DNA of 64,000 bases from Chrysomallon squamiferum (Eukaryota; Mollusca; Gastropoda; Neomphalida; Peltospiridae): contig CM022676.1 in the NCBI GenBank assembly GCA_012295275.1, positions 16,689,501 through 16,753,500 of the forward strand, in the 5' to 3' direction. This document shows, one piece after another, positions 35,251-60,064 of the stretch. The notes beneath the pieces were generated by a model. The model was given only the letters and a program-made list of their open reading frames with translations. It searched no databases and was not told where the DNA came from. Each line of letters opens with the position of its first letter. Positions within the stretch are counted from its first letter, which is position 1. Made by a program: the position numbers and the translations under genes.

Positions 35251-37369
35251 TGATTTTCACGGTCAACGAAGGGAAACCTGATTTGCTATTTAATTTTCTG
35301 AAATACTCTCCACCTTTGCCTCTTTTCATGATTTCAATTTCCTATGAATATAATTCTTTGAATTTTAATGCCAAATGCATTTTACTGGTGTTCAGGGCTG
35401 TCTAATAATCACGGAAGAAGAAGAAGAAGAAGAAGAAGAAGAAGAAGAGGAAGATCAAGATAACATTCAACGATAATGTTTATGATTTAAACTTGCTATG
35501 AATTTAATTCACGAAATTTGAATATGTAATGTATTTCACTGGTTTGTCGATAAACGATGTTCGGTCCTGTCTATTAATAACTGAAGAAGATGAAGAAAAC
35601 AACGCTAAAATAATTAGATTTATCTGATTGCATTTATTATTTTTTCTTCATTTTTGTTATAGTGTATTGTTGTTGTCGTTGTCTTTCTCGTTATTATTAT
35701 TATTCAACAGTTGCTATAATTTATCTTGAATGTTGATAAACGTAAATGTTTTATATTTTCCTATTTATTTCTCCACTTAAGCGCAGATATTGTATTAACA
35801 AAACATGTTTCAGATCACAGTTAATAAGATCCGGGTATACATCTGTGTATTTCGTGCAGCAGTCACAGACTATTTTTATTTGACATAAATAAGCAGCAAA
35901 TATGTACTTGCTATATTGGTTATGCGGGTATCGTTTCAGCATCATTACAAATCAGAAAAACGAAAATAACGTTATGAAATCATCTCTACGTAAACTGTAA
36001 CGTTCTGTACATGAAAAAGACAAAAAATAATAAATAAATAAATAAATAATAAAAAGTAAAACAAAGACAAATAACATTAACCTAAAACAGTCCTATGTAT
36101 ATAGAGAATCATCGAAACCGGAATGTACGAAACGGACTATTTTCCTCCGAGAAATATCATAAAACTTCTCTCCAGTCAGTGTTTCACAAGTATAAACCAT
36201 TATTATTCGTTTAGCTTGGACGAACAGTCGCTACATTTTAACATAATTAATGTCTGTGAGTCAACCCTATTATTAAGTGTGAATCAAATCTAATCATTAA
36301 CTTTTGTCTGTTTGTTCGTTGATGGATTGCAAAATAGTTGTATATATAATCCGACAATGTGCGCAGTTGGTTTAAGTTAGCTATCCGATTACAAAATACC
36401 TGTATTATATGTTTACGCTGCGAGAAATAATTGATACAATTTTATATGTTTTGTTGTTTTTTTCACGTCTGTGTGACTTATTAGTGCCTCTTTGCCAGAC
36501 TTATTTTTAGGTGTAATTTTGTTTTCTGTGTAGTGAATTATATCTAATATTCACAAAACACTTCTTTTATATTCCCATTTAAAGTAGAATGTCTGATACA
36601 TTTTATATTATGTAAGGTATGATATTACAGTAACATTTATTGAGGTATAGTGTATATTAGGTTTATAAACTCATTTTCTAACGGTTCTTCAATGTTTAGC
36701 TGATTAGTGTCAGAAAATGGGGGCAACTACGCATCATAATGATTAAGATTATGATGATGATGATTATTATTATTAGTAGTAGTAGTATTATCGTCACGAT
36801 GATTACCATTATTATATCATAGTATTTATTGATTATCGTACCACAGTATCTTTGAAAGCAGTGCTCCACTAGCAGCTTCTGACAGTTATTACATTTTCTG
36901 ACTTTAAATTTATTATTATTATTATTTTCGATCAGACCATTGTCGCAAAACGCCTGTATATCAGAACTTATTATTTATTTGATAATTTCATTTATTAATC
37001 CCAAAATAAAGTTGTATTATCTCATACTATTGACCATAGCGATTGTAAAAGAAGGAGAGTACTACTTAACTGTTAAAAAGTCATATGTCTGTGCACGGGT
37101 GTATCTGTATATAATTTCAGATTTTCAGTACATTAATATGAGAAGTATTGGTTGCCGATATTTATGGCAACACTAGAGATAGAGCGACATCTTTAACTTA
37201 CCCAACTTTACGTTTATTACCGAGTATCTGTTACATAATTTTCTTTACACGGGAAATATCATATGTGAGTAAGTACATGTTTGTTCGTTATTTTTTTTCC
37301 TGTTGGTTTTTATTAAATAAAACTAACTATTGTTAGTTACAGATCATATATAAAATGTTATTATTTCAG
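33621..37369. other. Spacer with diverged copies of R modules, 5' of the SRCR exons
   Basis: 33850-34090 and 35640-36440 are diverged copies of the module at about 28380-29060 (shared: TTATGCGCA, TCGTAAATAA, TATCTGACC). 34120-34200 resembles 33430-33500. Arrays: (AAT)n 35086-35136, (ATT)n 35197-35250, (GAA)n 35415-35448, AGT 36770-36790. No exon is recognised between 36450 and 37369. Confidence 0.55.
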
Positions 37370-40863
<3,494 letters not shown>

Positions 40864-41170
40864 GTAAGTAGAGAAATAAAAATTAGTAAAATTAATGGTA
40901 ACAAGACATTTAATGAACAGACTGAGAGTCACCAACCTAGAAGATGTAATAAATTTAAAAAAAAAAAAAAAAAAATCTTAAGGATTATGTTAATCATACT
41001 GTTGTGTCTCTTATTTTAATTGATGCGTTTTCCATGTGTGATGAGGTTAGGTTTCATATCAGAATTAGAAAATATGAAGGATTTGATTATTGTGTATATT
41101 TTGTTTTACTGAGATATGTGCATACAAATGGTAATAGTGTAGGTCCTTGAATTCTTAAAACAGTGATAAA

Positions 41171-41194
41171 CCATATTATTATTATTATTATTAT

Positions 41195-41228
<34 letters not shown>

Positions 41229-41229
41229 T
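41171..41229. repeat. (ATT)n/(AGT)n array
   Basis: Trinucleotide array between the last SRCR exon and the gap. Confidence 0.9.
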
Positions 41230-41430
41230 GAAGTAGTATATTTTGTATTATTATTTTCCCCCATATATCAGTGGTATTTATTTAATATTAATACTAAAAT
41301 ATGTCCATATCGTTTGTATCGTTTGAGTACCATTCTACGCACATTGATATAGATAGAAAACGAAAAGAGCTGTATAAAATTACATCACCAAGTAAGATAA
41401 AAAAAAGCTGCAACATAATTAACATTAATC

Positions 41431-41630
41431 NNNNNNNNNNNNNNNNNNNNNNNNNNNNNNNNNNNNNNNNNNNNNNNNNNNNNNNNNNNNNNNNNNNNNN
41501 NNNNNNNNNNNNNNNNNNNNNNNNNNNNNNNNNNNNNNNNNNNNNNNNNNNNNNNNNNNNNNNNNNNNNNNNNNNNNNNNNNNNNNNNNNNNNNNNNNNN
41601 NNNNNNNNNNNNNNNNNNNNNNNNNNNNNN
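41431..41630. other. Assembly gap (200 N)
   Basis: Exactly 200 N, probably a standard-size scaffold gap of unknown real length. Repeat R2 sequence starts at its right edge and unique SRCR 3' flank ends at its left, so the R2 boundary and perhaps the last SRCR exons are hidden here. Confidence 0.95.
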
Positions 41631-42844
41631 GCATATTATTATATATTACTTTAATTTTATTTACAAATTTGTCTTCTTGTTATGCTAGATCACGTGTTTA
41701 ACAACCTACAATTTACTTACAGATAATTTTAAAATGCTGTTCCCCTCTCCCCCTACCTCCGAATACTTCAGTATACTGGTCTTAGTTGTTTGACTATTAA
41801 ATATATTGTAAAGTGTCTGTTTGTTTGTTATGTAGGGTAGATACAAATCTTGTGTCACTGATACAGGAGACACACTAAGGTATACTGGGTGTTATTTACG
41901 AGGATCAAACCTTAAACAGGATCTACTGTTTCAATAGGTTAGAGCAAGACAGATTATTCTAAGTTACTGTCATACGTATAAACTACTTTGTGTGTATGAG
42001 TGTGTCTGCAAATTTCTGTTTATGTTTGCCTGCATATATTTGTCTTCGTGTGTATATGTGTATATGTCTGTATGTGTAAACTGATTTCTTGACTTACAGA
42101 TTTTTACAAAAAGAATGTTGAAACACAAATCCCGTAATCACATGATACCTCCATTGTTTCTGTCAGAAGCTATCAAGCTGTAACATGAGATTTACCACTG
42201 ATAGAATATCAGCTACATAATTGGGATGAAGAATTTCTAGATATATTTTACATCCATTCTTAGTTATCATTATCATTTAGCAAAACCAAAAAAATCCACT
42301 CATAATCACACTACTCATTTAGTATGAGCAAAATATATTTTAATTATATCTTTGACGCAAGAAGGGATAGGATTATCCTAAAAATAAAATTCATTGAGTA
42401 CATAATTGTTAAGACATGTTGATAACATTGATTCACACTGCGCTGTTGTATTGATAAATGGTTGCGTATTGTTGTCACCAATTGTGTTATTCTAATTAAT
42501 ATCTCTAATAATACGATTCTTTGATAGTCGATGAATCAACTATTTTTAAGTGTTTTGTACTAGAGACACTAAAGATATTTATTTCTCAAATTCGGAATTC
42601 GATGAAGAATTTATCCAAATTGGCTGAACCAATACAGATTTTCATAACAGAATATTCTGTAATTGAACATACGAATATGTAAATCGTTGTTCAGAGAATC
42701 GCGCGCGCACACACACACACACACGCGCACTCAAAGAAACAGAAAAAACATACAATCACATTTAGAAACTTTCACATAAATATCTTGGGATATTTTAGCT
42801 TGCCTTTCTGAAGTATATATAATGATAAGCAAGTTTGAACAAAT

Positions 42845-43085
42845 AAATATAGATAGATAAATAGAGAGATAGATAAATAGACAGACAGAAAGACAGAGAG
42901 ACAGTCAGACAGACAGGTAGACATAGATAGATATTCAGACAGACAGACAGGTAGACATAGATAGATATTCAGACAGTCAGACAGACAGACAGGTAGACAT
43001 AGATAGATATTCAGACAGTCAGACAGACAGACAGGTAGACATAGATATATATTCAGGCAGACAGACAGACAGACAGATATATATA
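42845..43085. repeat. GATA/GACA repeat, expanded in R2
   Basis: Units of about 55-60 bp (AGACAGGTAGACATAGATAG plus GATATTCAGACAGTCAGAC) occur about four times, longer than the matching tracts in R1 (27140-27230) and R3 (59765-59830). Confidence 0.8.
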
Positions 43086-43314
43086 TACTACAACAAAAAA
43101 GGTTTTCTTCACTGTTCTTTATAATAATACTTTTTTTCTTTATTTCATCAGTGTGATACGTTCCACTTCAGCTACTAGTAACAAACAGGTGAACGATTAC
43201 CAAATAAACTGCGTCAGTCAAAGTGCAATGTATATAAAGCTAGCAATAAGCATCTGAATTAAAATAGTGGTGTTTGATGCAGACAGACTGATGTAGACAG
43301 TTCTTAATTAAGAA

Positions 43315-43372
43315 ATGTATTTCTTTCCGTACATCTGGAATTATTCATTTGTTACACCTACAGTTATTTCAG
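43315..43372 (+). CDS. Signal-peptide exon of R2 (orphan)
   Basis: Same 58-nt exon with donor G|GTATGT, encoding MYFFPYIWNYSFVTPTVIS. Compared with R1 and R3 it has Tyr, Asn and Thr replacements that lower the hydrophobicity, so it may be drifting. TATATAAAGC lies at 43231-43240. The next plus-strand exons with a phase-1 acceptor are those of receptor B at 48748, but B has its own signal exon, so use of this exon is speculative. Confidence 0.45.
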
Positions 43373-43843
43373 GTATGTCATATTATTGTTTATATATATA
43401 TAGTTATTAAGAGTGAAATACCGAACAATAATACTAATAAAATTACATACACAAAGTAAATTATCGATTAACTCTGAGGTCATCCGACAATCGTAAACTT
43501 TTATATTTGTTTCAAAATAACAAATCGCACAAAAATTCTAAGAATATTTTTCTTTGAATTTATTAACCATTTCATTTCTTTGTATCATTGTTCATTTCAC
43601 ATGGTATGTAAGATGATATTGATATAACGATTTCAAATTTTGAAACATATAAAACATATAAAAACAGTTTGTTATAAAAGACTGGCTGTCTCAGTACCAG
43701 TAGTAAACTATTGCTGCCTGAACTGAACAACAAACTTTCACTTGTTAAAAAATGTATACACAGCACAAACATTGCCCGTCAGTACGTAGACATTTCAAAA
43801 TTAGTTTGAATATAATATCATCCATTTCTCTGATAATATTTCG

Positions 43844-43880
<37 letters not shown>

Positions 43881-43962
43881 CAGGGAGCGGAACAACTGAA
43901 ACCATCTTTTAGACTCAGAATAACTGTTATTATCCAATATTGTATCAATATTGTTGTTATCA

Positions 43963-44202
43963 AAGAAGCATGCAAACCAAAAAAAAAAAAAAAAAATCTC
44001 TTAAATAAATAAGTAAATAAATAAATGAAATGATAAAATATAATGTATAATGAAATAAAATAAAATGAAATAAATAAACTAATGAGAAGAGGAATTAGGA
44101 ACTTAAATCTTGACCCGTATCGTAATTGGTTAATAATTATGTTAGTGTTTTAGAGATTATAATCAACGCAAGTGCATACACTGACACTGTAACGTAACAC
44201 AG
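43963..44202. other. Spacer, A-rich
   Basis: Poly-A and AAATA runs downstream of the chitin-binding gene; no clear polyadenylation site was singled out. Confidence 0.5.
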
Positions 44203-46329
44203 TTATTTAAAACGGGTCTCTAGAAGATCGTCCATTGTCGGAAAAGCCGAGAATTGCCGACAGGTGGAGGAAAAGAGTACGCACTGTTTCTTGTTGTCAT
44301 CCCACTCTCTTAAAATAGGACACGACTGGTAACTCGCGTTTCCATGGTTACAGTCGACGTACATGGAGCACGTGAGGCAGTGCTCATACAGACCGTGTAG
44401 TCGTTGATCATCGTAAATGGAGCTAACGGTGCATCTCGGTTGCTGTTGCTGCTGTGTATTAGCCGTAGACGGAGCAGATGTTACTTGAGCCGGTTTCTCA
44501 GAATTCATTTCTAGATTCTCAAATTCTGAAAGCGACTGTTGACTCTCTTGGAAATTGAAAAAATCTTTATCGAAAGGATGTCCCAGCGACAGTAAATCTT
44601 CATTCAGTTGTTTATGCATGTCGTTCAGGTCGTTGTGACTGACGTCGTTGGTGGGAAGTTTTATAGCGGACATCAGGTCGTCATTATCCTTGGAGTTAAA
44701 ACCAACCGGTTTCCCGCCAAAGTAGAGCGGTACACGAGGCTGAGAAAACGTCTCAAACTTGATTGGCTGAGCGCTGTCAAAACGAGGAAAAGAAAACTGT
44801 TTTTCTTGTAGGTTATCAACGTAATTGTTTATGTCAGAAGTCAGCATGGAGGCTGGGTTGATCTCACGTCGAGGCGGAGTTGTGCTGGATGAAGTCGTAC
44901 TTCTTCTAATCGGACTGTCTGTGACGTCATATGTACTGTAGCTATTGGTGACGTCATTTTGGTGTGGAGTATTTATATCATTATTTTTATTCTGGTTAGT
45001 GGATATTTCTTTTTCGTTCTGTTTACCTCTGACGTCATTTTCCTTCTCGTAACCTGAGAATTTTTCAGTCGGCTTACTAGTGACGTCATTTTCACTTAAG
45101 TTGTTTGTGACGTCATTTTCATTCAGGTTACTGGTGACATCATTTTGAGTGGGGTCACTTGTGACGTCATTTTCATTCTTGTAGCTCGTGACATCACTTT
45201 CAGTCGGACTATTGGTGATGTCATTTTGATATTCATTATTTATCGAGTTATTTGTAATATAATTTTTCATTCTTTGTACCTTCATTTGTTGTGACGTCAT
45301 TTTCATTCGCCTTACTTCCCAAAGAAATATCTGGGGAAAAGTAGGAGAACTTGTATTCGGAACCATCAGGTAGAGTTATCGAAGATTTCTTCGCTTTTCT
45401 CAGATCTGCAGAAATCATCTTCTCTGCCTCTGTCTGTGTCCTAAGAGAAGAAATAAAACAGTTTAGCACACAACCTATTTTGTGATTTCTGTGATGCCTC
45501 TAACTTCTTACAACCACAATAAACACTAAAACGACTACTTCAACAACAATAACAACAACAACGAGAATGTAAACAAGAAACTGTTATATTTACAGAGAAA
45601 TTAATGAGAAACTGTATTTAAGTTAGCACAGTAATGACTCACCCACAGTTTGCCTTCTCCTTGCTGACACATCTGCCGGTGGTGACGTCGTAGTTTCCTT
45701 TGAAGCAAACGACAAACTGGGTGCAGTCGGTGCAGTCGGGAAGTTGCGTGTTGTCGCCGACCATGCAGTCAGAACGTCGTGAACACGTGCTGTTCACTAA
45801 TCAAACCAAAACAACAGAAAAACAAAATAAATAAAGAAACAACAGATAAAGAAAACAAACAAACAAACAAGCAACAGATACATTAAACAACCACAGATAA
45901 ACAAAATAACAAAACAAAATGAAAAACCGCAGATAAACACCCAAACATAACAAAACAACAAGTAAACAAAATAAACAAACAGCAGACAAAGAAACAAACA
46001 AACAAAACAACAACAGATAAACAATTTAAATAAGGGATAATCTGTGAAGATTTATTATTTTACATATATAACCTAAATATATACGTGCGTCCGTGCGTGT
46101 GTGTGTGTAAGTTCGCACTTCTATGGATGGATGGGTGTAATATACGTGAGTGTTTAGACATTTTGTACTAAATTATAAAAATAAATAAATAAACAAACAA
46201 ACAAACAAACAAACAGGAGATTAGAAAACGTGAGTTGATCAAGTACTTACATTTAAATGGCGTTTGACTCCAGCAAGATGAGAAAGAAACTGTTACTATG
46301 GCAACAACAAACACTGCTGAAAGAGCCAT
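44203..46329 (-). CDS. Secreted protein with two chitin-binding type-2-like domains
   Basis: Three minus-strand exons: 46329-46251 (signal peptide MALSAVFVVAIVTVSFSSCW), 45796-45643 and 45440-44203; phases 1 and 2 agree. The second exon gives a cysteine cluster like a peritrophin-A/ChtBD2 domain (DCTDCTQFVVCFKGNY...GRCV). The last exon gives a long Asn/Asp/Glu/Thr-rich middle part with ENDVT repeats and a second C-terminal cysteine domain (EHCLTCSMYVDCNHGN, CPILREWDDNKKQC). Such proteins bind chitin in shell, gut lining or mucus. The last exon has one base too many: an A5 run (T5 at 45263-45267 on +) shifts the frame, and removing one base restores ENYITNN and about 489 residues in all. This may be a sequencing error or a true null allele. 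The acceptor directly before the ATG implies a 5' non-coding exon. Confidence 0.75.
44930..45310 (-). repeat. Coding repeat rich in TGACGTCA (ENDVT units)
   Basis: About ten loose units of 12 codons (NENDVTS, TQNDVTS, SENDVTS) in the middle of the chitin-binding protein. Most carry TGACGTCA or TGACATCA. Likely an extended, hydrophilic linker. Confidence 0.7.
45797..46250 (-). other. Intron 1 of the chitin-binding gene
   Basis: AAACA-rich low-complexity sequence; the Phe/Leu/Cys-rich frames on the minus strand are composition artefacts. Confidence 0.7.
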
Positions 46330-46711
46330 CTGTAATTAAATAAAATACATATGGGCACACATATACATATACATATATAAACATTTACTACAAAAAGAAA
46401 TCACAATTTAAAAAATAGAACTGTTCGAGATAATAACTGTTATTATTTAATGGGTGTGTTATATATGTGTATGTAACAGACTCGTATCAGGTATGTATAT
46501 ATATATGTATCAGGTATGTATATATATATATGTTTCTATATGTATTTGAATGTATGTGATTTAAAATACACTTATAAAGGATCAAAGCATACGTTTCTGC
46601 TCTGCTAACAAGGATTAAAATCCAATCATTTACTATAAAAAAAGAAATCACAATTTAAAAAATATATATATATATATACACCCACACACACACATACACA
46701 CATATATATAC

Positions 46712-46743
<32 letters not shown>

Positions 46744-46754
46744 ATTTATGAATG

Positions 46755-46825
<71 letters not shown>

Positions 46826-47128
46826 TCAAAGACACACAGATATACATATATACAGATATACGCACGTATATACACACAATAAACCTCCCTTTACAATATC
46901 AGAAGGGCTTTCAACATAAATTATCTCATTTAATTAGTTTAAAATATATATAATAACTTTGTCTTAATAGAGACACACACACACACACACACACACTTAG
47001 AGACACACTCAGACACAAATATTCGGAGACACACACAACGACACAAATACAGACACACACTTATATTAGGTACTCCAAGCGAAATTTTCTCTGACAAAGT
47101 TTATTTGAGAATATGTTATGCTAAGTGT
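46330..47128. other. Spacer between divergent genes, TA/CA-rich
   Basis: Lies between the 5' ends of the chitin-binding gene (-) and receptor B (+). Long TA runs at 46660-46830 and CA at 46975-46995. No TATA box can be told apart from the TA arrays. Confidence 0.5.
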
Positions 47129-47323
47129 TCAACGCATATTCACACGAACAATAGCAAGTACTTTATAACCTGTTTCCTTTTGAAACAATGCAGCTTGTTC
47201 AAAGAAATGACTGACTTCCTTGTTCGAGGAAAGCTTTGCTGAAATTTCACTGGCTGCTCTAACAGGAAGACTGCACACTAGATAAGGAAGAACATTTGAC
47301 AAGTCAGTTTTTAAATAGTTCAT
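47129..47323 (-). other. Unidentified open frame of protein-like composition
   Basis: 64 codons with balanced amino acid use (LPVRAASEISAKLSSNKEVS), unlike the microsatellite around it. Not recognised; may be a scrap of a transposon or gene. Confidence 0.25.
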
Positions 47324-47385
47324 AATTTCTTTTTCTGACTGAATCGATTTTATAGTTATTGTTATTTCTATTTGTACTGACGTTT

Positions 47386-47387
<2 letters not shown>

Positions 47388-47429
<42 letters not shown>

Positions 47430-47499
47430 TAGTATTATTTATATTATTACTATTCTTAGTTTATTATTATCATTATTACTACTATTATTATAAGTATTA

Positions 47500-47582
<83 letters not shown>

Positions 47583-47596
47583 GTTGTTGTTGTTTG

Positions 47597-47657
<61 letters not shown>

Positions 47658-47700
47658 GTATTATTATTATTATTAGTATTACAATTATTATTATTGTTAT
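47388..47700. repeat. Long (ATT)n array
   Basis: About 300 bp of ATT with scattered substitutions and a GTT tract, ending at the TTTCAG acceptor just before the receptor B start. Confidence 0.95.
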
Positions 47701-47729
47701 TTCAGATTTCCCACTGGAATAATTCAAAC

Positions 47730-56016
<8,287 letters not shown>

Positions 56017-57020
56017 ACTATATCTTTATTACTGTGCTTACTTAAATCTACGAAACAACTTATTTCATTACTTTTACTGTAAATATATATGCACTTACAG
56101 ATACATACATACGTACGTACATTCACAAATAATACATACATACATGCATACATATATATGTATATATATCTGTGTAGATATGTTCATTCATTCCTACATA
56201 TGCACATATACGTACAGACATTCATAGGTTAAACATCGGAAAATCACATTTAGTTTCAGGAAATGAAATTATATAACAATTATTCACTATTATTGAATTT
56301 ATAAATCAAAAGAGCTAATTAAATATATATATGTTTTGCTTTTCATACAAAAACGTAGTTAGACAATTTTTTCAAATGTGGTTTATTACTTGTGTTTAGT
56401 TCAAGACAATGTAATATACAGTGCATGTTTGTATAGTATTTTATATTCTGTAATTAGTGTTTTTCTTTCAATTAACTGATACTGTACAGCATATAATTGC
56501 GACAAATCTGTAAAATTGTGATTAAACTATGTTTTTTTTCATATTCTAATTAATCTATATATATTAAATTTGTGATTAACCTCTGTCTACTAAACTTCTA
56601 CTTACTCTAAGTCTTGTGAAACTGTGACTTAACTGTGTTTAGTAAAATTCTAATTAATCTATGTCCATTAAAACTGAGAATGAACTACATCTAGTGAAAT
56701 TGTTATTAATCTGTCTAGTAAATTGCAAAGGGTATGGCTATTTAATTGTGATTAAATTTTGTCCAGTAAAATTATAATTAGTGTTTGCTTAGCCAAAATT
56801 GTGAATAATACATGTCTAGTAAAACTGTTATTACACTATGCCTAGTAAGATTCTCATTAAACTATATCTAGTAAAATTCGGATTAATTTTGTTCTGGTAG
56901 AAACAGCGTATGACATTTATGTTTTGTACAAAGAAATAAGTTAGGTCTTTTGCTAACAGTATTGTAATGTCAGGTTATAGTAGAATAAAAGCTTAAACTA
57001 AACATAACATTTTTCGTTGT
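56017..57020. other. 3' flank of receptor B with tandem repeat
   Basis: 56090-56220 TACA/TA-rich. 56505-56890 holds about 14 diverged units around CTAGTAAAATTGTGATTAA, the expanded counterpart of 3420-3565. No polyadenylation signal can be singled out. Confidence 0.6.
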
Positions 57021-57029
57021 TGCAATTAA

Positions 57030-58000
57030 TTGTCCTACTGTCTATGAAAACTGCCCTAAGTCATGATGAGAGAGTGTTTCCTTGCCTGACGCCGATTTCA
57101 GAATCAGATAAGAAACTGTTCGCTCTATTTCTTGAATTAGTATCTTAATTGATATTTACTAAAACATTAAAGTATTTCCTGTTTATATCAGAAATAATTA
57201 ACTTATTCCGTAATCCAGTCCTGCAGACACTATCACAACTTCAAAAGTCTTCTCAAAATCTATAAAAGCAAACTGTACTCTTTTATTTTTATTATTTTAT
57301 TTCATTTTATTATTTATTTATTTAGTTATTATTATTTTTAACATAATATTAAGAGTATATATTAATATATTAATCAGTAATAAAGTCTTCTCCGCCTGGT
57401 TGATCACTGTTAACTGCTCTAGATATTTCGTCGGCTGAAAAAGTGTTGTTCAAAATATCACTAGTTCTTTCTTGGCTTTCAGTGTGCAATTTTCATCAAC
57501 GCTACAATTAAAGGTTTTGAAAAAACTGATAGTCAGTGTTTATTGCTGTCAAGAGCTGACCAGTACTCTATTGGATTTGACGTTTTTATCATTTTCATTT
57601 TACGTTTAATAGATATTTTATGTTCCCTAATTGATCTATTTAGTGTTTGTTTGAAATGATTCTCTTTGTACTTCAAGTTTGCTTTCAGTATATCACCACC
57701 ATATTGTTTATGTTTTTGTCTCTCTTCACTGACATCTTTTAGCAGTTTTGCAAGCTTTGCTAAACCAGATCTGAGTATAATGATGCTTTTGTAATATAGG
57801 CTGGTTTCTTTCCAGACGTTTCTTTAGCTGCAGTTATAAATATTATATTTATATCTGAGACTATATTATTTATAAATTCAGAATCAACGCCCGCAGACTT
57901 GCAATTTTGTAAGTTTTGTGATATTTCATTTAATAAATGCTTCTGCTTTTTAAATTTATCATCAAATTATTGCTTTTATTCATTACCCCATTTCCCTGGG
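57030..58000 (-). mobile_element. Non-LTR retrotransposon (LINE) remnant with reverse transcriptase pieces
   Basis: Read on the minus strand from about 58000: QIWFSKACKTAK, YKENHFKQTLNRSIREHKIS and SNPIEYWSALDS (about 57560) match the endonuclease-RT linker pattern WF...C...AK and SNPxxFWxxL of Jockey/RTE/CR1-type LINEs. FSADEISRAVNSDQPGGEDF follows near 57400. FAFIDFEKTFEVV (about 57243-57290) is RT motif A with the Asp kept, and IGVRQGNTLSS (about 57085-57115) is the next RT motif. Several stops and frame changes occur, so it is inactive. The clade cannot be fixed from these pieces. Confidence 0.75.
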
Positions 58001-58197
58001 ACTTCCTTACAGCTTAGTGGTATGAATTACAGTGTTTTCTGGATTTTCGTGTGTATGTAGTTTGGCCTGTTGACATTTAATAACTCATATATCTTCATCT
58101 ACTCTTGCAGTCACAATAAACATGTTACTGTATGTATAGAAATCAAGGAGAATACGACCACAGTTATTTTTATTTTTAACCTTGATACTTCTTGTAT

Positions 58198-58199
<2 letters not shown>

Positions 58200-58289
<90 letters not shown>
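58200..58289. repeat. (CT)n microsatellite
   Basis: About 45 CT units between two copies of the LINE-derived segment. Confidence 0.95.
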
Positions 58290-58292
<3 letters not shown>

Positions 58293-58374
58293 CTCTCTCT
58301 AATTGGTGTTCTCTCATTATACTTTTTAATTGTTAAACAGTATTTTAGTAAAGGCTTCTGTATTTTTGTTTAAG

Positions 58375-58640
58375 TTATAACAAAATTCTTGCTTTTATCA
58401 TTACATCATTTCCCTGGAACTTCCTTTCAGCTTTCTCAGGTATCAGTTACTTTGTTTTCAGGATGTATTCGTGTTCGCATTTAGGACTATGGGCATTGAA
58501 TAAGAATCAAGAAAATGGCAAAATGTTCAACTAAAGACAAGTATATTCCCAACACATCTATCTTCATCTAGTGTTCCAGACATGAAAAACATATTATTAT
58601 ATCTACAGAAATCAAGGAGAATACGAACATAGTTATTTTT
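58375..58640 (-). mobile_element. Second copy of the LINE 5' fragment
   Basis: CATTTCCCTGGAACTTCCTT and the next 200 bases, through AATCAAGGAGAATACGA, repeat 57980-58160. A local tandem duplication of the LINE piece. Confidence 0.6.
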
Positions 58641-59980
58641 TTCTTTTTATCCTTCCATACTCGTTGTTTTAACATATTTAAATATGTTGATAACATGGTG
58701 CAGATGAACGCATTTTCATAAACTGTAGGATTACAGTTAATATTATTTGTTATTTACTTTAAAAAAAAAAATAATAATAATAATAATGTAGAAAAGAAAT
58801 ATTATGTACAATCCTGCAAAGAATAATTCTTGAACATGAGGAATAAACTGTAATCTTTACTAAAATTTGTTTTTTTCTGTCTCCATCTCTTTCTCTGTCG
58901 CTAGATAGTGTTTTATCGTTCAAGGTATATACAACACACAAAAACTCTATAAAAAATGGTACGAGTGTTAATTAGAATAAAAATAAAATATGAACTGATA
59001 TTAGATAATATTAAAGGTTACATATTCTTATATATTACTTTAATTGTACTTACAAATTTGTCTTCTTGTTATGCAAGATCACGCGCTTTACAACTTACAA
59101 TTTACTTACAGATAATTTTAAAATTATATAAAAAACAACAACTGACAACTACATAATTGGGATGAAGAATTTTAAAATATATTTCACATTCATTCTTAGT
59201 GATCATTATCATTTAGCAAAAACCAAAAATCCACTGATAATCATATTACTCATTTAGAATGAGCAAAATATATTTTCATTATAACTCTGACGCAAGAAGG
59301 GATATGATTATACTAAAAATAAAATGTATTGAGTATATAATTGTTAAGACATGTTGATAACATTGATTCACACTGCGCTGTTGTATTGATAAATGGTTGC
59401 GTGTTGTTGTCACCAATTGTGTTATTCTAATTAATATCTCTAATAATATGATACTTTGATAGTCGATGAATCAACTATTTTTAAGTGTTTTGTACTAGAG
59501 ACACTAAAGATATTTATTTCTCAAATTCTGAATTCGCTGAAGAATTTATCCAAATTGGTTGAATCAATACAGATGTTCATAACAGAATATTCTGTAATTG
59601 AACATACGAATATGTAAATCGTTGTTCAGAGAATCGCGCGCACTCACACACACACGAACAGAAAAAAACACACAATCACATTTAGAAACTTTCACATAAG
59701 TATCTAGGGATATTTTAGCTTGCCTTTCTGAAGTATACATAATGATAAACAAGTTAGAATAAATAAATATAGATAGATAAATAGACAGACAGACAGTCAG
59801 ACAGACAGTCAGACAGACAGACAGACAAGTAGCCATACCACCACAAAAAAGTTTTTCTTAAGTGTTCTTGATAATAATACTTTTTTTCTTTATTTCATCA
59901 GTGTGATACGTTCCACTTCAGCTACTAGTAACAAACAGGTGTACGATTACCAAATAAACTGCGTCAGTCAACGTGCAATG

Positions 59981-59990
59981 AATATAAAGC
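59981..59990 (+). promoter_or_regulatory. TATA-like box of the R3 cassette
   Basis: AATATAAAGC, one base changed from TATATAAAGC of R1 and R2; 84 bases before the signal-exon ATG. Confidence 0.45.
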
Positions 59991-60064
59991 TAGCAATAAC
60001 CATCTGAATTAAAGTAGTGGTGTTTGATGGAGACAGACTGACGTAGACAGTTCTTAATTAAGAA

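Larger units (their letters stand above)
41631..43962 (+). repeat. Segmental repeat R, copy 2 (R2), truncated
   Basis: Aligns with R1 from about 25760 to 28300. It lacks part of the R1 stretch near 26350-26470 and stops at about 43962, before the satellite and ZNFX1 tail. Both ends are therefore incomplete (left end in the gap). Confidence 0.8.

Noticed and set aside
41301-41654. Open frame across the N gap
   Set aside because: It is mostly unknown residues; the gap length is arbitrary.
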